DNA of 64,000 nucleotides from Linnemannia elongata (Eukaryota; Mortierellomycota; Mortierellomycetes; Mortierellales; Mortierellaceae): the NCBI GenBank assembly GCA_036320915.1, contig JAXBDG010000019.1:1054001-1118000 (forward strand). The letters are read 5' to 3'. This document shows, piece by piece, positions 35,522 through 46,618 of the stretch. Under the pieces are notes generated by a model. That model did not search any database and had not been told where the DNA came from. It was given only the letters and a program-made list of their open reading frames with translations. Each line of letters starts with the position of its first letter. Position 1 is the first letter of the stretch. Made by a program: the position numbers and the translations under genes.

Positions 35522-38097
35522 ATGCCTCCCGCAAACACCATTAAAGGTATTTACATCAGCCCTACAGTTGTGTCCGATTCACAATCAAGTCACCTTGTCC
35601 ATGTACATCTTCCACTTGGCATCACTCAGTCAAGTGGCGCGTATTCAAGTTTCGTTCCTGAGGTATCCTAACGTACTTAGCTTTCCTACTGTGTGGTCAT
35701 TTTTAGTCAATGTCAAGTGGAGTGGAAAGAAGTTTGACGATATCGAACTGAATCTGGACGAGCCTGGATTGGTGTTCAAGGCGCAGCTTTTTGCCCTCAC
35801 AGGAGTCGAGCCCGATCGTCAGAAGATCATAGCCAAAGGAGGCATGCTCAAAGTACGGGATCGACGCTACTGATGCTCTTGAAGATATGTCTCCTGTATT
35901 CTGTTACAACTACGCTAACGGATGTCGTCGTTGTCGATTGCCCATTTTAGGATGACACTGACATGACCAAACTTGGTCTGAAGGCTGTAAGTGTACAATG
36001 TCGATTAGTTAGTATATTATTCGGCCGAAATGCAGATCACTAATCTTCCACACATATTTTCCCACTCTTTAGGGCCACAACTTTATGGTACGTCTCAGCA
36101 TTATGCCAAGTATGGTGACTATCAAAGGGATCGGGACATGACGTTAATAAGGCACTGCCTCCTATCGTTTTGAGTAAATAGATGATGGGAACTGCAGGGG
36201 AACTCCCTAAGGCTCCAGAAAAGAAGATCCTCTTTGCAGAGGATATGACGGAAGCGACGCTGAACAAGGCAGTGAGTAACTTGCACCAGTAGCGTCTTTG
36301 TGTCACCACGCGTCGTCCACAGTCGATTCACAGCTAACGTGTGAAAAAAAACACCTGTTTGTCATTAGATGGACATTCCTATCGGACTTGTCAACCTTGG
36401 CAACACATGTTACATGGTACGAGCCACTTTGCTTCGTACAGTCTTACAGTGCGCATGAAAATAACTGCGTGCACTCCAGGCTAATCACCTTGCATTATAT
36501 ATTGACAATAGAACGCCACATTGCAGTGTCTCCGTGTTGTCCCGGAGCTCATCCAGGACCTTCAAAAGTACTCTGGTGGCACTGACAACCTCGACGCAGG
36601 AAGCAACATGACCGCCTCCTTGCGTGATCTGTACAGGCAACTGAACGCCTCCGGACACGGTGTCATGCCTGCAGGGTTCCTTACCGTACATCTTTCGTTT
36701 TTTTTTCTTTCGACGCATCGTCATTGACCAAGGATCCGCATGACACTGTTTATTACTATGGTCACCAGACAACTTACACAAGTGTTGCTTATTTTCATGG
36801 ACACTCTGATAGTACTTGCGGAAGGCGTTCCCCCAATTCTCTCAACAAGGACGGGATGGCGTTTGGATGCAGCAGGATGCCGAAGAGTGCTGGAGTCAGC
36901 TTATTTCTACTTTGAAAGCAAAGCTTCCCCCTCACACTGAAGGAAAGCTGAACGTGATCTCGCAGTTCATGCAGGGCGAGTTCACAACTACGTATGTATC
37001 TTAGATGTGTCATGTTTTGTCTTGTTTGTTGACGTTTCACGGTACTTGCTCGGAGCTAACAACCAGCGTATGTATTTGGGCGTAGTCTGAAGTGCGATGA
37101 CGCCCCTGAGGAAGAGGCAGTTGTCACTAAGGAACCCTTTGCTAAGCTCGACTGCCATATCTCAAGTAGTAAGTTCGCTGCACATACATATTTGGGCGAC
37201 AGTTTGCACATACATTGTAGGCGACTGCTTATTCACTACAACTTCCACTCATCGAATCCCCGCTCTCTTGTCATTTCACGTAGATGTCAACTACCTTCAC
37301 AACGGCATTCTGGAGTCGTTGGATCAGAAGATTGAGAAAAACTCGTCAACACTTGGACGCTCAGCGACATACACAAAATCGCAGAGGATCTCTCGCCTCC
37401 CCGCCTACCTGACCGTCAACTTCGTTCGATTCTTTTGGAAGCCCACAGAGCAGGTCAAGGCTAAGATTTTGCGCAAGGTCAAGTTTCCCTTTGATCTCGA
37501 CGCCTCCCAGTTCTGCACCAATGAGCTTCAAGGCAAGCTTACTAACACCAAGATGAAGCTCCGGGAACTTGATAATGCCGAGACTGCTCTGAAGCGTCGT
37601 CAGAGATTGGACAAAGAGGCGGGTCGCATGGAGACGGACGAGATTTCAGATGAGCAAAAGGCCGTCCAGGCTGCTCAGGCGGCATTGGAGGGTTCTCTCG
37701 ACCCAGAATTGGTGCAGGATGTTGGCTGCAATCCCTCGGGCCAATATGAGTTGGCAGCTGTTCTTACCCACATTGGTCGTACCGCTGACTCGGGACATTA
37801 CATTGGTTGGGCAAAGAAGGGCGATACAGACGAGTGGTACAAGTACGACGATGAAAAGGTTTCGCCAGTTCAGAAGGACGATATCATGAAGCTCGACGGT
37901 GGAGGTGAGTCCCTTGTGTCTGTCCAATGTTGCCCCATTGTATGATTTTGTGTCTTCGCGGCTTTTTAGGCCATATACGGGTCATTAATGTATGACGCTC
38001 TTTATGATATTTTCTAGGAGACTTCCATGTCGCTTACTTGGCCCTTTACCGCTCACGATCGTTTAAAGCCAAGTCAGAGCCAGTTAAAGCAGACTAA
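35522..38097 (+). CDS. UBP6: UBP6/USP14 proteasome-associated deubiquitinase
   Basis: UBP6 binds the proteasome 19S base through its ubiquitin-like domain and trims ubiquitin from substrates. Eleven exons fit in phase: 35522..35546, 35707..35852, 35951..35986, 36073..36087 (15 nt), 36182..36271, 36369..36416, 36512..36685, 36813..36991, 37086..37168, 37284..37904 and 38018..38097. The product is 498 residues, the normal length. Residues 1-75 are the ubiquitin-like domain (VNVKWSGKKFDD, GLKAGHNFMMMG). The Cys box GLVNLGNTCYMNATLQ puts the catalytic Cys at 118, the position known in yeast Ubp6. DAEECW, NYLHNGILE and LPAYLTVNFVRFFWK follow. The His box is GRTADSGHYIGW, and YKYDDEKV carries the following aspartates. 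The protein ends VAYLALYRSRS plus a short tail. Confidence 0.96.
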
Positions 38098-38722
38098 ATA
38101 GGTGTGCAGCTGGCAATGGTCATCATAATACACAACATGGTTTTTCCATCACAGCGTTCCTTCTTTCGCGCAATCGGGAGTCATGGATTGAAGTACGAAT
38201 AGATGATAAAGATGTGTTTCGTGGGGCGGTGACGGACCAACCAAAGAGGTCCCTGCTCCGTGTTTGGATCATTGTCCTCAAGCTTTGCACGAGGCCCATT
38301 TTGTACGCCAGCCACCTATTGTTCGATCTCCACTTACCCTTGCGCAGCCAAGGTCACTTTCTTTTTGACGATCAGTAGAGTTTTTTAGCAGTCAATGCAT
38401 GCCATTGGTTCTTTTTGCTACAGCCTTGGCATGCTAAGTCTTTTCTGCGAACCCAAACCAGCATCCTCACTCGCTTGTTTTTGTCCTTGGTAATCTAAGA
38501 GTACTTGACCTAGTATCAAGACCATGGATGATAAACAAAATTTTGCCGCACCTTGTTATTTTGCCAAGTAAATAAATAGGAAATGACTACGATTTTTTTT
38601 TTTTTTTGGCGTGGAAAATCAAGCAGTGAAAATGAAAAAACCGTCACAGTTTTGAGGGCCAATCGTCTCAGCACCAACCCTTATTAGCTTATTAGGGAAT
38701 GAGTCGTGCCCAACTACAGACA
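38098..38722. other. Intergenic region, no gene seen
   Basis: Downstream of UBP6 and up to the foldback palindrome. A poly-T tract lies at 38594-38608. Nothing else is recognised. Confidence 0.5.
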
Positions 38723-39052
38723 TAGGCTCGCTTTCATCCGTTTCATATTACGAGGGTTGGAAATCTTTTCGATTTCTTTAGGACACTCTTCATATGACGG
38801 CTGGAAGGCGTCCAGCGTACCTAAAGGGGATCCCAAAAAGGAAAGTTGTTAAGGGTTTTACACAGGCGTAGAAGCACCTTCGTGATTTCTAAAAAAAAAT
38901 GTTCTACGCCTGTGTATAACCCTTAACAACTTTCCTTTTTGGGATCCCCTTTAGGTACGCTGGACGCCTTCCAGCCGTCATATGAAGAGTGTCCTAAAGA
39001 AATCGAAAAGATTTCCAACCCTCGTAATATGAAACGGATGAAAGCGAGCCTA
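38723..39052. mobile_element. Foldback palindrome, 151-bp arms, TA at both ends
   Basis: Positions 38723-38873 are the reverse complement of 38902-39052 with only one mismatch noticed (near 38858), separated by a 28-nt loop. The outer ends read TAGGCTCGC... and ...GCGAGCCTA, so the element is bounded by TA dinucleotides. It has no coding capacity. The structure fits a foldback MITE or a very young inverted duplication, and a transcript through it would form a long hairpin. It lies between UBP6 and the Fanzor gene. Confidence 0.85.
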
Positions 39053-39404
39053 CTACAGGCAGAGTGGACCTGAGAGGACCTAATAAAGCAAACACAATCG
39101 AGCACGTATTTTCCACGCAATTTGGCACTTTTTTTTCTCACTTGCATCTTGCATCCCTTAACCATTCACCATACCATTCCATTCACCTCTTTCTTTCTTT
39201 CTTCTAACCCTTCAGCCTTCTCCTCTCATCAAACCTAGTCATACCTCTACCTCTTCACCTCGACACCACTGACTATACACCACAGTCACACTCCTTAATC
39301 GTTCCCCACATCATTCACCATTTCTCCTGTCGACAAGACTTTTCCCTCTCACTTCTCGTTACTCCTCCTCTTCACTTCCTCCTCGCACATACGCGTACAC
39401 ATCA
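39053..39404. other. Pyrimidine-rich leader, no gene seen
   Basis: CT-rich sequence with repeated CTTTCTTTCTTTCTTCT, typical of a fungal promoter or 5' UTR, leading to the small plus-strand ORF at 39405. Confidence 0.4.
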
Positions 39405-39566
39405 ATGGTCTCCCCGTCTTCTCCTACCAAGGACAAAGGCAAAGGAACTGACCAAAAGAAGCGAGTAATACGACGTCAGGCACAAGCAGCATTCAACGAA
39501 GCAGTGAGCAGCAAGCAAAGTCGGGAGAAACAGCAAGAACAACAGGATACATTGGTGCAGTTGTAA
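39405..39566 (+). CDS. Small basic Gln-rich ORF, 53 residues
   Basis: An ATG in good context (ATCAATGG) follows a CT-rich leader and opens a 53-codon frame. The product begins MVSPSSPTKDKGKGTDQKK, continues VIRRQAQAAFNEAVSSK and ends in a Gln-rich QQEQQDTLVQL, so it looks like a single helical basic segment. AATAAA (39639) lies 70 bp downstream. I do not recognise it. It could be a genuine short gene or a fragment of a longer one. Confidence 0.35.
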   Translation: MVSPSSPTKDKGKGTDQKKRVIRRQAQAAFNEAVSSKQSREKQQEQQDTLVQL

Positions 39567-40175
39567 TATACTAGATACATCTATTTCTAGCGCGCCAGAT
39601 TTTGTTGCCAGGTTCCACTGCGACACTCAAAAGTCAAATAAAGTCTGATGCTCAAACCTCACCACAATTCTTTGATGTACAAATAAGGGCAATAGAAGAG
39701 TCTTCGTAGAAACAGAGATAGATGGGGATTTTAGGCTTATAACACGTTCAATGCTCGGAATCAAGTACAGTACTGTATGTATTTGATCAGACGTGGACCT
39801 GTCAGTTAACCTTTCATCAGCGCAAAATCGCCGAGTCGCTCTCCTCTTGCTTAATATTCCATCCATCAATGTGCTCCTCTTGGCAATATCCACCATCACC
39901 CCAAAATTTTTCTTTTGTTTTCTTTTTTTATTTCGTTCTTTCTTCCCTTCTTCCATAACTCGCCCCCTATCGAACGTTCCACTCGCGCTCTTTCCTCCTC
40001 CAGTTTTCCCTGCAAATTAAAAGCCCACACTTCAGGTACAGATCCAGATCCACGAGCTTGCCTCGCCTCTTGTTGTTTACATAGTCAACCGCCATTATTA
40101 GACTCGTATTCACGCCTCGTTCATTCTACTTCAACTCTTTTACTTTCTCCTCAGGAGGAGCACAGATTGGGCACG
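39567..40175. promoter_or_regulatory. Upstream region of the Fanzor gene
   Basis: Holds no gene. It becomes pyrimidine-rich from 39900 to 40160, consistent with a promoter and 5' UTR for the gene starting at 40176. Confidence 0.45.
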
Positions 40176-43100
40176 ATGGATCTGAACTCAGAGAACAGGA
40201 GAGACCACAACGAATTTGCTATAACGGAGATGTCAGATGTTGACAAGGTATGTTTGCCTTTACTGAACTGCTCTTATTCTGCCAGCTTTGTCTTTAAAAT
40301 ACTGGGCACTGACCATTACTTTAAAAAATCCGTATTGGTAATAGGGCTACTTTGCTACAGGGCCGCTTCGCTACGCGGTTGACACGGCATGGGACCCCGG
40401 GACAAGAATACTCGGAGAATCAGTGCAGGATCCTGCAATCGCCCACAAGTTCAAGAGTGTCGCTGAAGACTCGTCTCTCAAAAAATCGTTTGGGGGGTGC
40501 ATCAAATCGATCATCAACGCTTTGGCCCGCGCACAGCTGGTAGAGGAAGATGCTCCCACGTCATGTCCGTTCTCCACGCTGGCCCACATTATCAAGAACG
40601 ACCTCCTCAACCCACATACAAGGCTGTCGACTCTTCCTTTATCTCTTTGCGTCGGACCAGGTGACCGCACCATGACTGTGCGGCCACGAACAACCCTTTC
40701 ATTCGAGCTGTTGGCGAGACATCTCCAGTGCACGATCATCGTATTCTCCTCAACCAAGGAGCCAAGAATATTCAAGCCGGAATCGTACCAAGGGGCTTTG
40801 TGCTATCTGCACAAAAAAAATACATTTCAACAACGTTCCGAATATGCCGTACGCCGAGTGAGTGAAAAATTTCCGACACCGTCGCATGTTACTACCACCG
40901 CCATGACCGCGATCTCTGGACTTGCTATTCAGGGTACAAGTGGTTCGACAACGTCGTTACAAGCACCATCACAAGAACTCCTTCAAGACACCTTGCAGAC
41001 GTCATCGCTATTGTCATTGGTATCAACCGTAGAGAGCCCCCCTCTCCCCTCTCCAGCATCACCCCCACCACCAACCAAGCCTCCTCACGCGACGTACCAT
41101 CTCAAGAAGCGAAAGGGGAATCGTACGACCAATGATACACGGAAACATCTAACAAAGGACGTTATCGAGAACTTTTATACCATTGCTTGGTAAGAATTTT
41201 TACTTATCTTGGGTGGACAATGCCTTCAGGGCGTACGGAATGTCTAGCTAACGTTTTCACTGTTCCTTATTATTATTTTTATTATAGTGAGGAGCGGGCG
41301 CATCAGGAGATTAACAACAAAGTCGCTGGGTTCTGGAAGAACAAAAGGAAGAAGGATTCCGCTGATGAGGTCTTTACTGCCGCGAAAAAGAAGAAGACTC
41401 TGGACGTAATGCTGGATGGTAGAGTCCCGCCAAGTCTGAACGATGATGCCGTCAAGAAGGTCAAGGAGGCCTGCGACAACACCGAGACTTTCAAGAAAGA
41501 GAATCTGAACATTCTCTTGGATACGGACACCAGGCAGGGCCTATATCGTGACTCGGTCAGGAAGGTGTTCGAGGCAACCTGGAATGTGGCCATACTTCCA
41601 TACCAGCTACAACCAACCATTGGTGGAGCACCAGATGATGGCGGCCCTGGCAGCAGTACCTTGACTATGGGCGCACGACCGGCCGGACCTAATGACGATG
41701 CTGCGGAGGAGTTTCCGCAGATAGATGAAGATGAGCTTGTCATCATGGTGGAGGCAGAGGCTAAGGCTCGGGAACAAAAGAAACTCCGAACCGTAACAGT
41801 GTCTTTGAAAGACATTGTGAGACAGGAGTTACTGGACATGGAGATTGAAGGGCCTGAGCAGGTGATGACAGCGTATTCCGAAATGATTCGTATCTTTCGA
41901 GAAAAACAAGAAATACTGGCGAATGCTGCCGATGAGCTCGCCTGTCTGGGTCGCAAGACGACTATTTTGGTGAGCTTATTTTTTTTTTATGTCGTTGCAG
42001 CATTCAATAACTCAAAGACTGCGTAGAAAGCGGATTTTAAGTCCTGTTGTTCTCATTTGAATTCTATCCGAACTTCATAGTTGTCGCAAAATCGCTTCTC
42101 TATACCCGGACAGTCTGAGACTGGGCTTGAGCCTGAGTACTTGCAGAAGCAAGAGGTTTCGCTTTTCGACCTCAGAGGCTCTCTAGTACCGTCATCGTTC
42201 ACTCCACGTAACGACATCAGCTCAACAATACCCATAGCACGCTTGCCGGGTACACTCGAGGACTTGGTGAACTCCACCCCCAAGGGCAAGGATGATGAGT
42301 GGACGCGAGATGTTCAAAACCTCTTCTCTTACCACCACCTCTCGTATATCTACTCGAGATGCTTGAGTCCTTCCGGCGTGCGCAAGAAGTCCAACGAGGA
42401 TCACCCTCTTTGGTCAGAACTTGCTGATGAGTTGGGCGCTCAGCCAGGACTGGATTGTCTGCAGCAGAGATGGACCGACGGAGACCCGCACCCCATGGCC
42501 GGCCTGTCAACGACATTCTGTGATTACCGGGTCGAGCTAGCCACTAACTTCAAAGTCTTGTGGGAGGGGAATATCTACTCCAAAGCCGTGGACTTTTTGC
42601 TGCGGTTTGCGTTGAGGTTCAACCTTGCCCCTAGTCGAGAAAAGCGGTATTTTGAGAGGGTACGGAGGTCGGCTGACAGGAAGGTTCGAGAGAGGGATGA
42701 TGCCAAGGCGAGTCGGTCGCTTACGCACAAGAGTTGGGTCGATCGGACGGAGGCTCTCCAGAATCACCTTGGTGCTGTTGTAGCGTCCGGTGGGTCACAG
42801 GATCGCATACGCGAATTGCTGGCGCGTTTAAATGAGCAGGCAGCCTGTGAGCCGGACCTTACCCAACGAAACGATGACGATCTCTTGTCCGGTGGTTCAT
42901 CTTCTTCTGGCAAGGGCTTGGGATCAAAGAAGCACGACCAGATGATGAACGTCATGGCTTTGATTGAGGCTACCGGCGAGGCGATGGATGAGGTGGACGT
43001 GGAAGCAGAAGAAGAGGAGGAAAAGATTGCCGCTGCCGAAGGTAACGAGAGAGAAAAGTCGATAGGGCTGTTGTCATGACTTGTACAAAGGAATATTGTA

Positions 43101-45803
43101 AAAATATTGTTATTCGACATCACGTTTCTCATCTTCCTTCTCCTTCTCAAATGTAGATCCGAATATGCCTAAGGAACCCAGCAGAGCGAGGCTGAAAGCC
43201 ATCCAGGCCGTAACAAAGATGCTCCTGGAATCGCCCAAGCTTGAGCAACCACTGGATGTAAACTGGGTTCGCAAATCGACCAATCGACCAGATGACTTCA
43301 CCCAGTCAGAGTGCGAGGCTATTGTTCGGATCGTTGAGGCACTGACAGACTATGTTCCCAAACGTCGGATGAAGAAGGAAGGCGGAACGTCCCCACCAGA
43401 GTACAACGCCGCAACTATGATACGTGTAGTCTTGATATCCAACACGTTACTTCGGTACACTGGCTATGCCACCTTTGCAAGAAATTACGCCCCTGCACCA
43501 TCAGTCTCGACCCTCCATCCAATACCTTTGGGCGCGGCAGCACTCTATGAAATCCTTTGCTCTAACACCGCGTACCACTTTGACGCCAGGATTAACGACA
43601 CCCGTCTCATTTCATCAGTGGAGCATGCAAACAAAAATCAATCTACCGTCTTTGGGAATTTTTTCGACATGGACAAGGTCCACGGGATTTGTTCAAACTA
43701 CGGCTTGCATTTTGCTGACAGGTAAGTGTTATAGAATGAATTTGTGGTAGTTACTGGAAAAGACCAAAAAGAAAAAAAAGAAAAAAAAAAAAAAAGAAAA
43801 CAGCAACCTAACGTTTCATTCCTTCTTCTTTTAGGATGACATATATTAATCCCTATACTGTCCGTATCCTGGGTGAGGTGGTGCCTGCTCATCAAGGCCG
43901 TGGTGGAAATCCGATTATCAGTGACTTGGATGAAGCTAAGAAGGACAAGACCCGCAAATGGACAGGCCGCGATTGGGGTCGCGAGGGGTCTCGCACAGGA
44001 ATATCGCAAGAAGCTGCTCGTGAGCGTTTGGTTGACATCGAGAAGGATCTGCAGGAGATGGAAAGTTTGCAGGAGGAGAAGAGACAAAAGTGGTTGAAGG
44101 CCGATCAAGATCGATACGAACTCTCTGTTCATGAGCGAGTGTTATCAAAGACCGGGCGACAAGAGCATGGCTCGGAAAAGATGGTTAAGGCTCCCAGAAC
44201 CGCGCAACAGCAACAGGCGTACCAAGATCTCTTCCAGGCAAGAAGGACAGCGGAGATATTGTTTCTGGACTGGCTCAAGGACGACTCTCGCATGAGAGAC
44301 TTGCGTGCTACCCGGTACGCGCTTCAAAAGATCGCCAAGACCCGTCCCAACACAAGCCTGCCCAGCCCAACGCCTCCTCCGACCCAACCGACCTGGACTA
44401 ATCCATGCGCAGAAAACAAGACCGAGAGTATTCGAATTGACTATCTACTACATGGAGTCGCGAACGCAGAGTCAAGTTCTGGCACCCCCCGTGGTATTGC
44501 GCTCACCTCGGATGATCCCGGTTTATGCACGCTCAACACCTATGCAAATACAACATTATCCAAAGTCACTCAAGCTATTCGGCAATATTCTGTTACAACC
44601 CGCAATCGCTTTGACCTTCTCCCTGGTAACTATCGAACGCGATTATGAACATTTGAACAACGTCTGCATTAAATCCTTGGTAGATTGGGAATGCTAATAA
44701 GCAATATTTTTATTCCTTTCTCTTTTTGCAAGTTGTGGATGATATCGTCGACCAGAAGCCTCACGAAGAGCAGGAACGAGATCTGGCGGTTCTCCCGCCT
44801 ACCTTCACAGTAACCGCGCCGCTGCTCAACGATTTGACTTTTTCGAACAAAAACCAGAAAACCCGGGAAAAGAAGCTCGCCGCCGATACCCCAAATGCGA
44901 TCGCTACCCGAGCAGCACACGTGGAACTGTCGAGCAACTCGATCAAAAGAGCCCTCACACTAGATGCGATCGATTCTGCTCAGGAAGTTCGTCGGGGTGC
45001 TCGTCAGGCCTGTCGTGAGTTTGAGGGAGGAATGTGGCGTCTGAGGGATTTGCGGGACCAAGAACTCAGAACGAAGCGTGTGTACGCAACATTGGCCGCC
45101 GATCAACGATCCAATGCAAAGGAGGCTGTCATCAAGGAGTTGAAGGGTGAAGTCGATGTCAACAACACAATCATCGACCCCAATGGTAAGGAAACATTTG
45201 CTTGAGTGAAATGAGGGCATATGTTTGACTGCGTGCTACATAATCCATTTGACTGACAAAAATAACTTTTTCAAATTCTTTGCTCTCATAGCACCCACAA
45301 CCATTCCTCGCAAGAAGGATGTGGCTGTTGTCGTACTCCATGGAGCAGCAGGGACTGCAGTCGGGAGCAGGATAAAAGGGCACCAGAAGCGGGGCGGATC
45401 CAAGTTGACAAAAGAGCATCAAAAGTATGGGACTGTCGCGCATACCAACGAAAACCGCACAAGTCGCATATGTTCTGGTTGCTTTGTGCCCGTCTTTCTT
45501 TCCCGTGGGCAAAGAGTCCGAGATGGAGAGTCCAAAACCGTCAGGCTCAATGGATCGGTAGACTGCAAAAACCCAACGTGCCCACGAAGACGAGCAGGCA
45601 ATGGAACGATGGGCCGGGATGCGAATGCCGCTAACAACATCGCCATCTCCGGGTCATCCATCCTCTTTTCAGCCGACCACTCCGCCCTCCCTCCCTATCG
45701 TCCCTTCTCACTCCCCACTAACAACACCAGCAGCATGCTGGACGACTTTTCACCCCAAATCCACCCACTAGGATGCGACAAGGGACTGTCTTTTAGTAGA
45801 TAG
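40176..45803 (+). CDS. Fanzor, eukaryotic TnpB-like RNA-guided nuclease, intact
   Basis: Eight exons keep one open frame: 40176..40247, 40345..41189, 41288..41969, 42081..43041, 43157..43721, 43835..44625, 44733..45185 and 45292..45803, encoding 1,626 residues. RuvC-I is LTSDDPGLCTLNTYA (Asp 1268/1269). After 244 residues come Thr-Ser (1513-1514) and a four-Cys zinc finger (Cys 1517, 1520, 1548, 1553), then after 11 residues Arg-Asp (1565-1566) in GRDANAANNIA. This fits the published Fanzor signature D-X(125,275)-[TS]-[TS]-X-X-C4-X(5,50)-RD. A basic segment SRIKGHQKRGGSKLTKEHQKYG precedes the zinc finger, and Glu 1510 in NENRTS is a candidate alternative catalytic acid. About 1,250 N-terminal residues are helical with acidic patches and match nothing I know. 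Fanzors are programmable DNA nucleases carried by transposons; activity here is inferred. Confidence 0.88.
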
Positions 45804-46038
45804 AGCAGTTGATATTCTGAGAGATAAAAGGATTTTATTGTGCCTTACTCATTTTGATCAGGTTATTCTGGGCTATGGCTTTGCTGATTTCAAGCAGCAT
45901 GGTGTGGATAATGTCATTGCTGGATTGTGTGTGTTGGTGTAGAAAAAGGATTTTTTTTTTTTTTTTTTTTTTTTTTAAAGGATAAAGTGATTTTATTGTG
46001 GCTTACTCATTTTTGATCTGGTTATTCTGGGCTATGAC
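45804..46038. repeat. Fanzor 3' flank with ~58-bp direct repeat and poly-T
   Basis: A segment at about 45822-45879 (GATAAAAGGATTTTATTGTG through GGTTATTCTGGGCTATG) is repeated with a few changes at 45980-46037. The copies are about 158 bp apart and separated by a 25-nt poly-T run (45952-45976). The duplication lies directly after the Fanzor stop codon, the usual place for the guide-RNA (omega-RNA) segment of this family, but I cannot identify an RNA boundary by eye. Confidence 0.6.
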
Positions 46039-46618
46039 TAGGACTCCTAATCGAATCGAATAATTCGAGTTCCATTCAATTCGAATAATTCGAGTTCCAT
46101 TCAATTCGAATGAATTTGAATCGAATTTGAGATAGGGTGGATTCGATTCGATTTGAATACTCCCCTACTCGATTCGATCCGAATGGTTCGAATGATTCGA
46201 ATGCTTCGAGAGGTGCCCTTAATTCTGGTCAATCGAATTGTATTCCAACCATTTGATCAATTGATTCGAATGATTCGAGTGATTCGATTTGATTAGAGAT
46301 CGATTGATCTCAACAAGTTGGATTGAATGGTGTAAGGTTTGAAATATATATTGTAGAAAAGAAAAAGTAAACACTATAAGTTTAAGGAAACTCTTTGAAC
46401 CAAGAGTTCAAAATAACCAGCTGTCGACGTGGCATTAATATTGGTTCGAATGGTCCGAATGCTTCGATCACTTCGATTGATTCGAATGATTCGATTGATT
46501 CGAATCGGATTCGAACCTTCAGCTTCAATCGAATTCGAATCGGATTCAAGTTTACTTTATTCGAATCGAAATCGGAATAGGCTAAATTCGATTCGATCAA
46601 TTCGATTAGGAGCCCTAA
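46039..46618. mobile_element. TTCGAA-rich MITE with TA-bounded terminal inverted repeats
   Basis: The left end TAGGACTCCTAATCGAAT and the reverse complement of the right end TAGGGCTCCTAATCGAAT match at 17 of 18 positions. Both ends have a TA dinucleotide, as for Tc1/mariner-type insertions. The ~550-bp interior is a degenerate field of ATTCGAAT, GATTCGA and AATCGA motifs, self-complementary in many registers, with a local ~30-bp tandem duplication near 46061-46115. There is no ORF of note, so it is non-autonomous. Confidence 0.75.

Noticed and set aside
38723..46618. Foldback and MITE as the two termini of a single 7.9-kb Fanzor transposon
   Set aside because: The ends share only a short TAGG-CTC resemblance and each element is complete in itself, so the idea is not supported without other copies.
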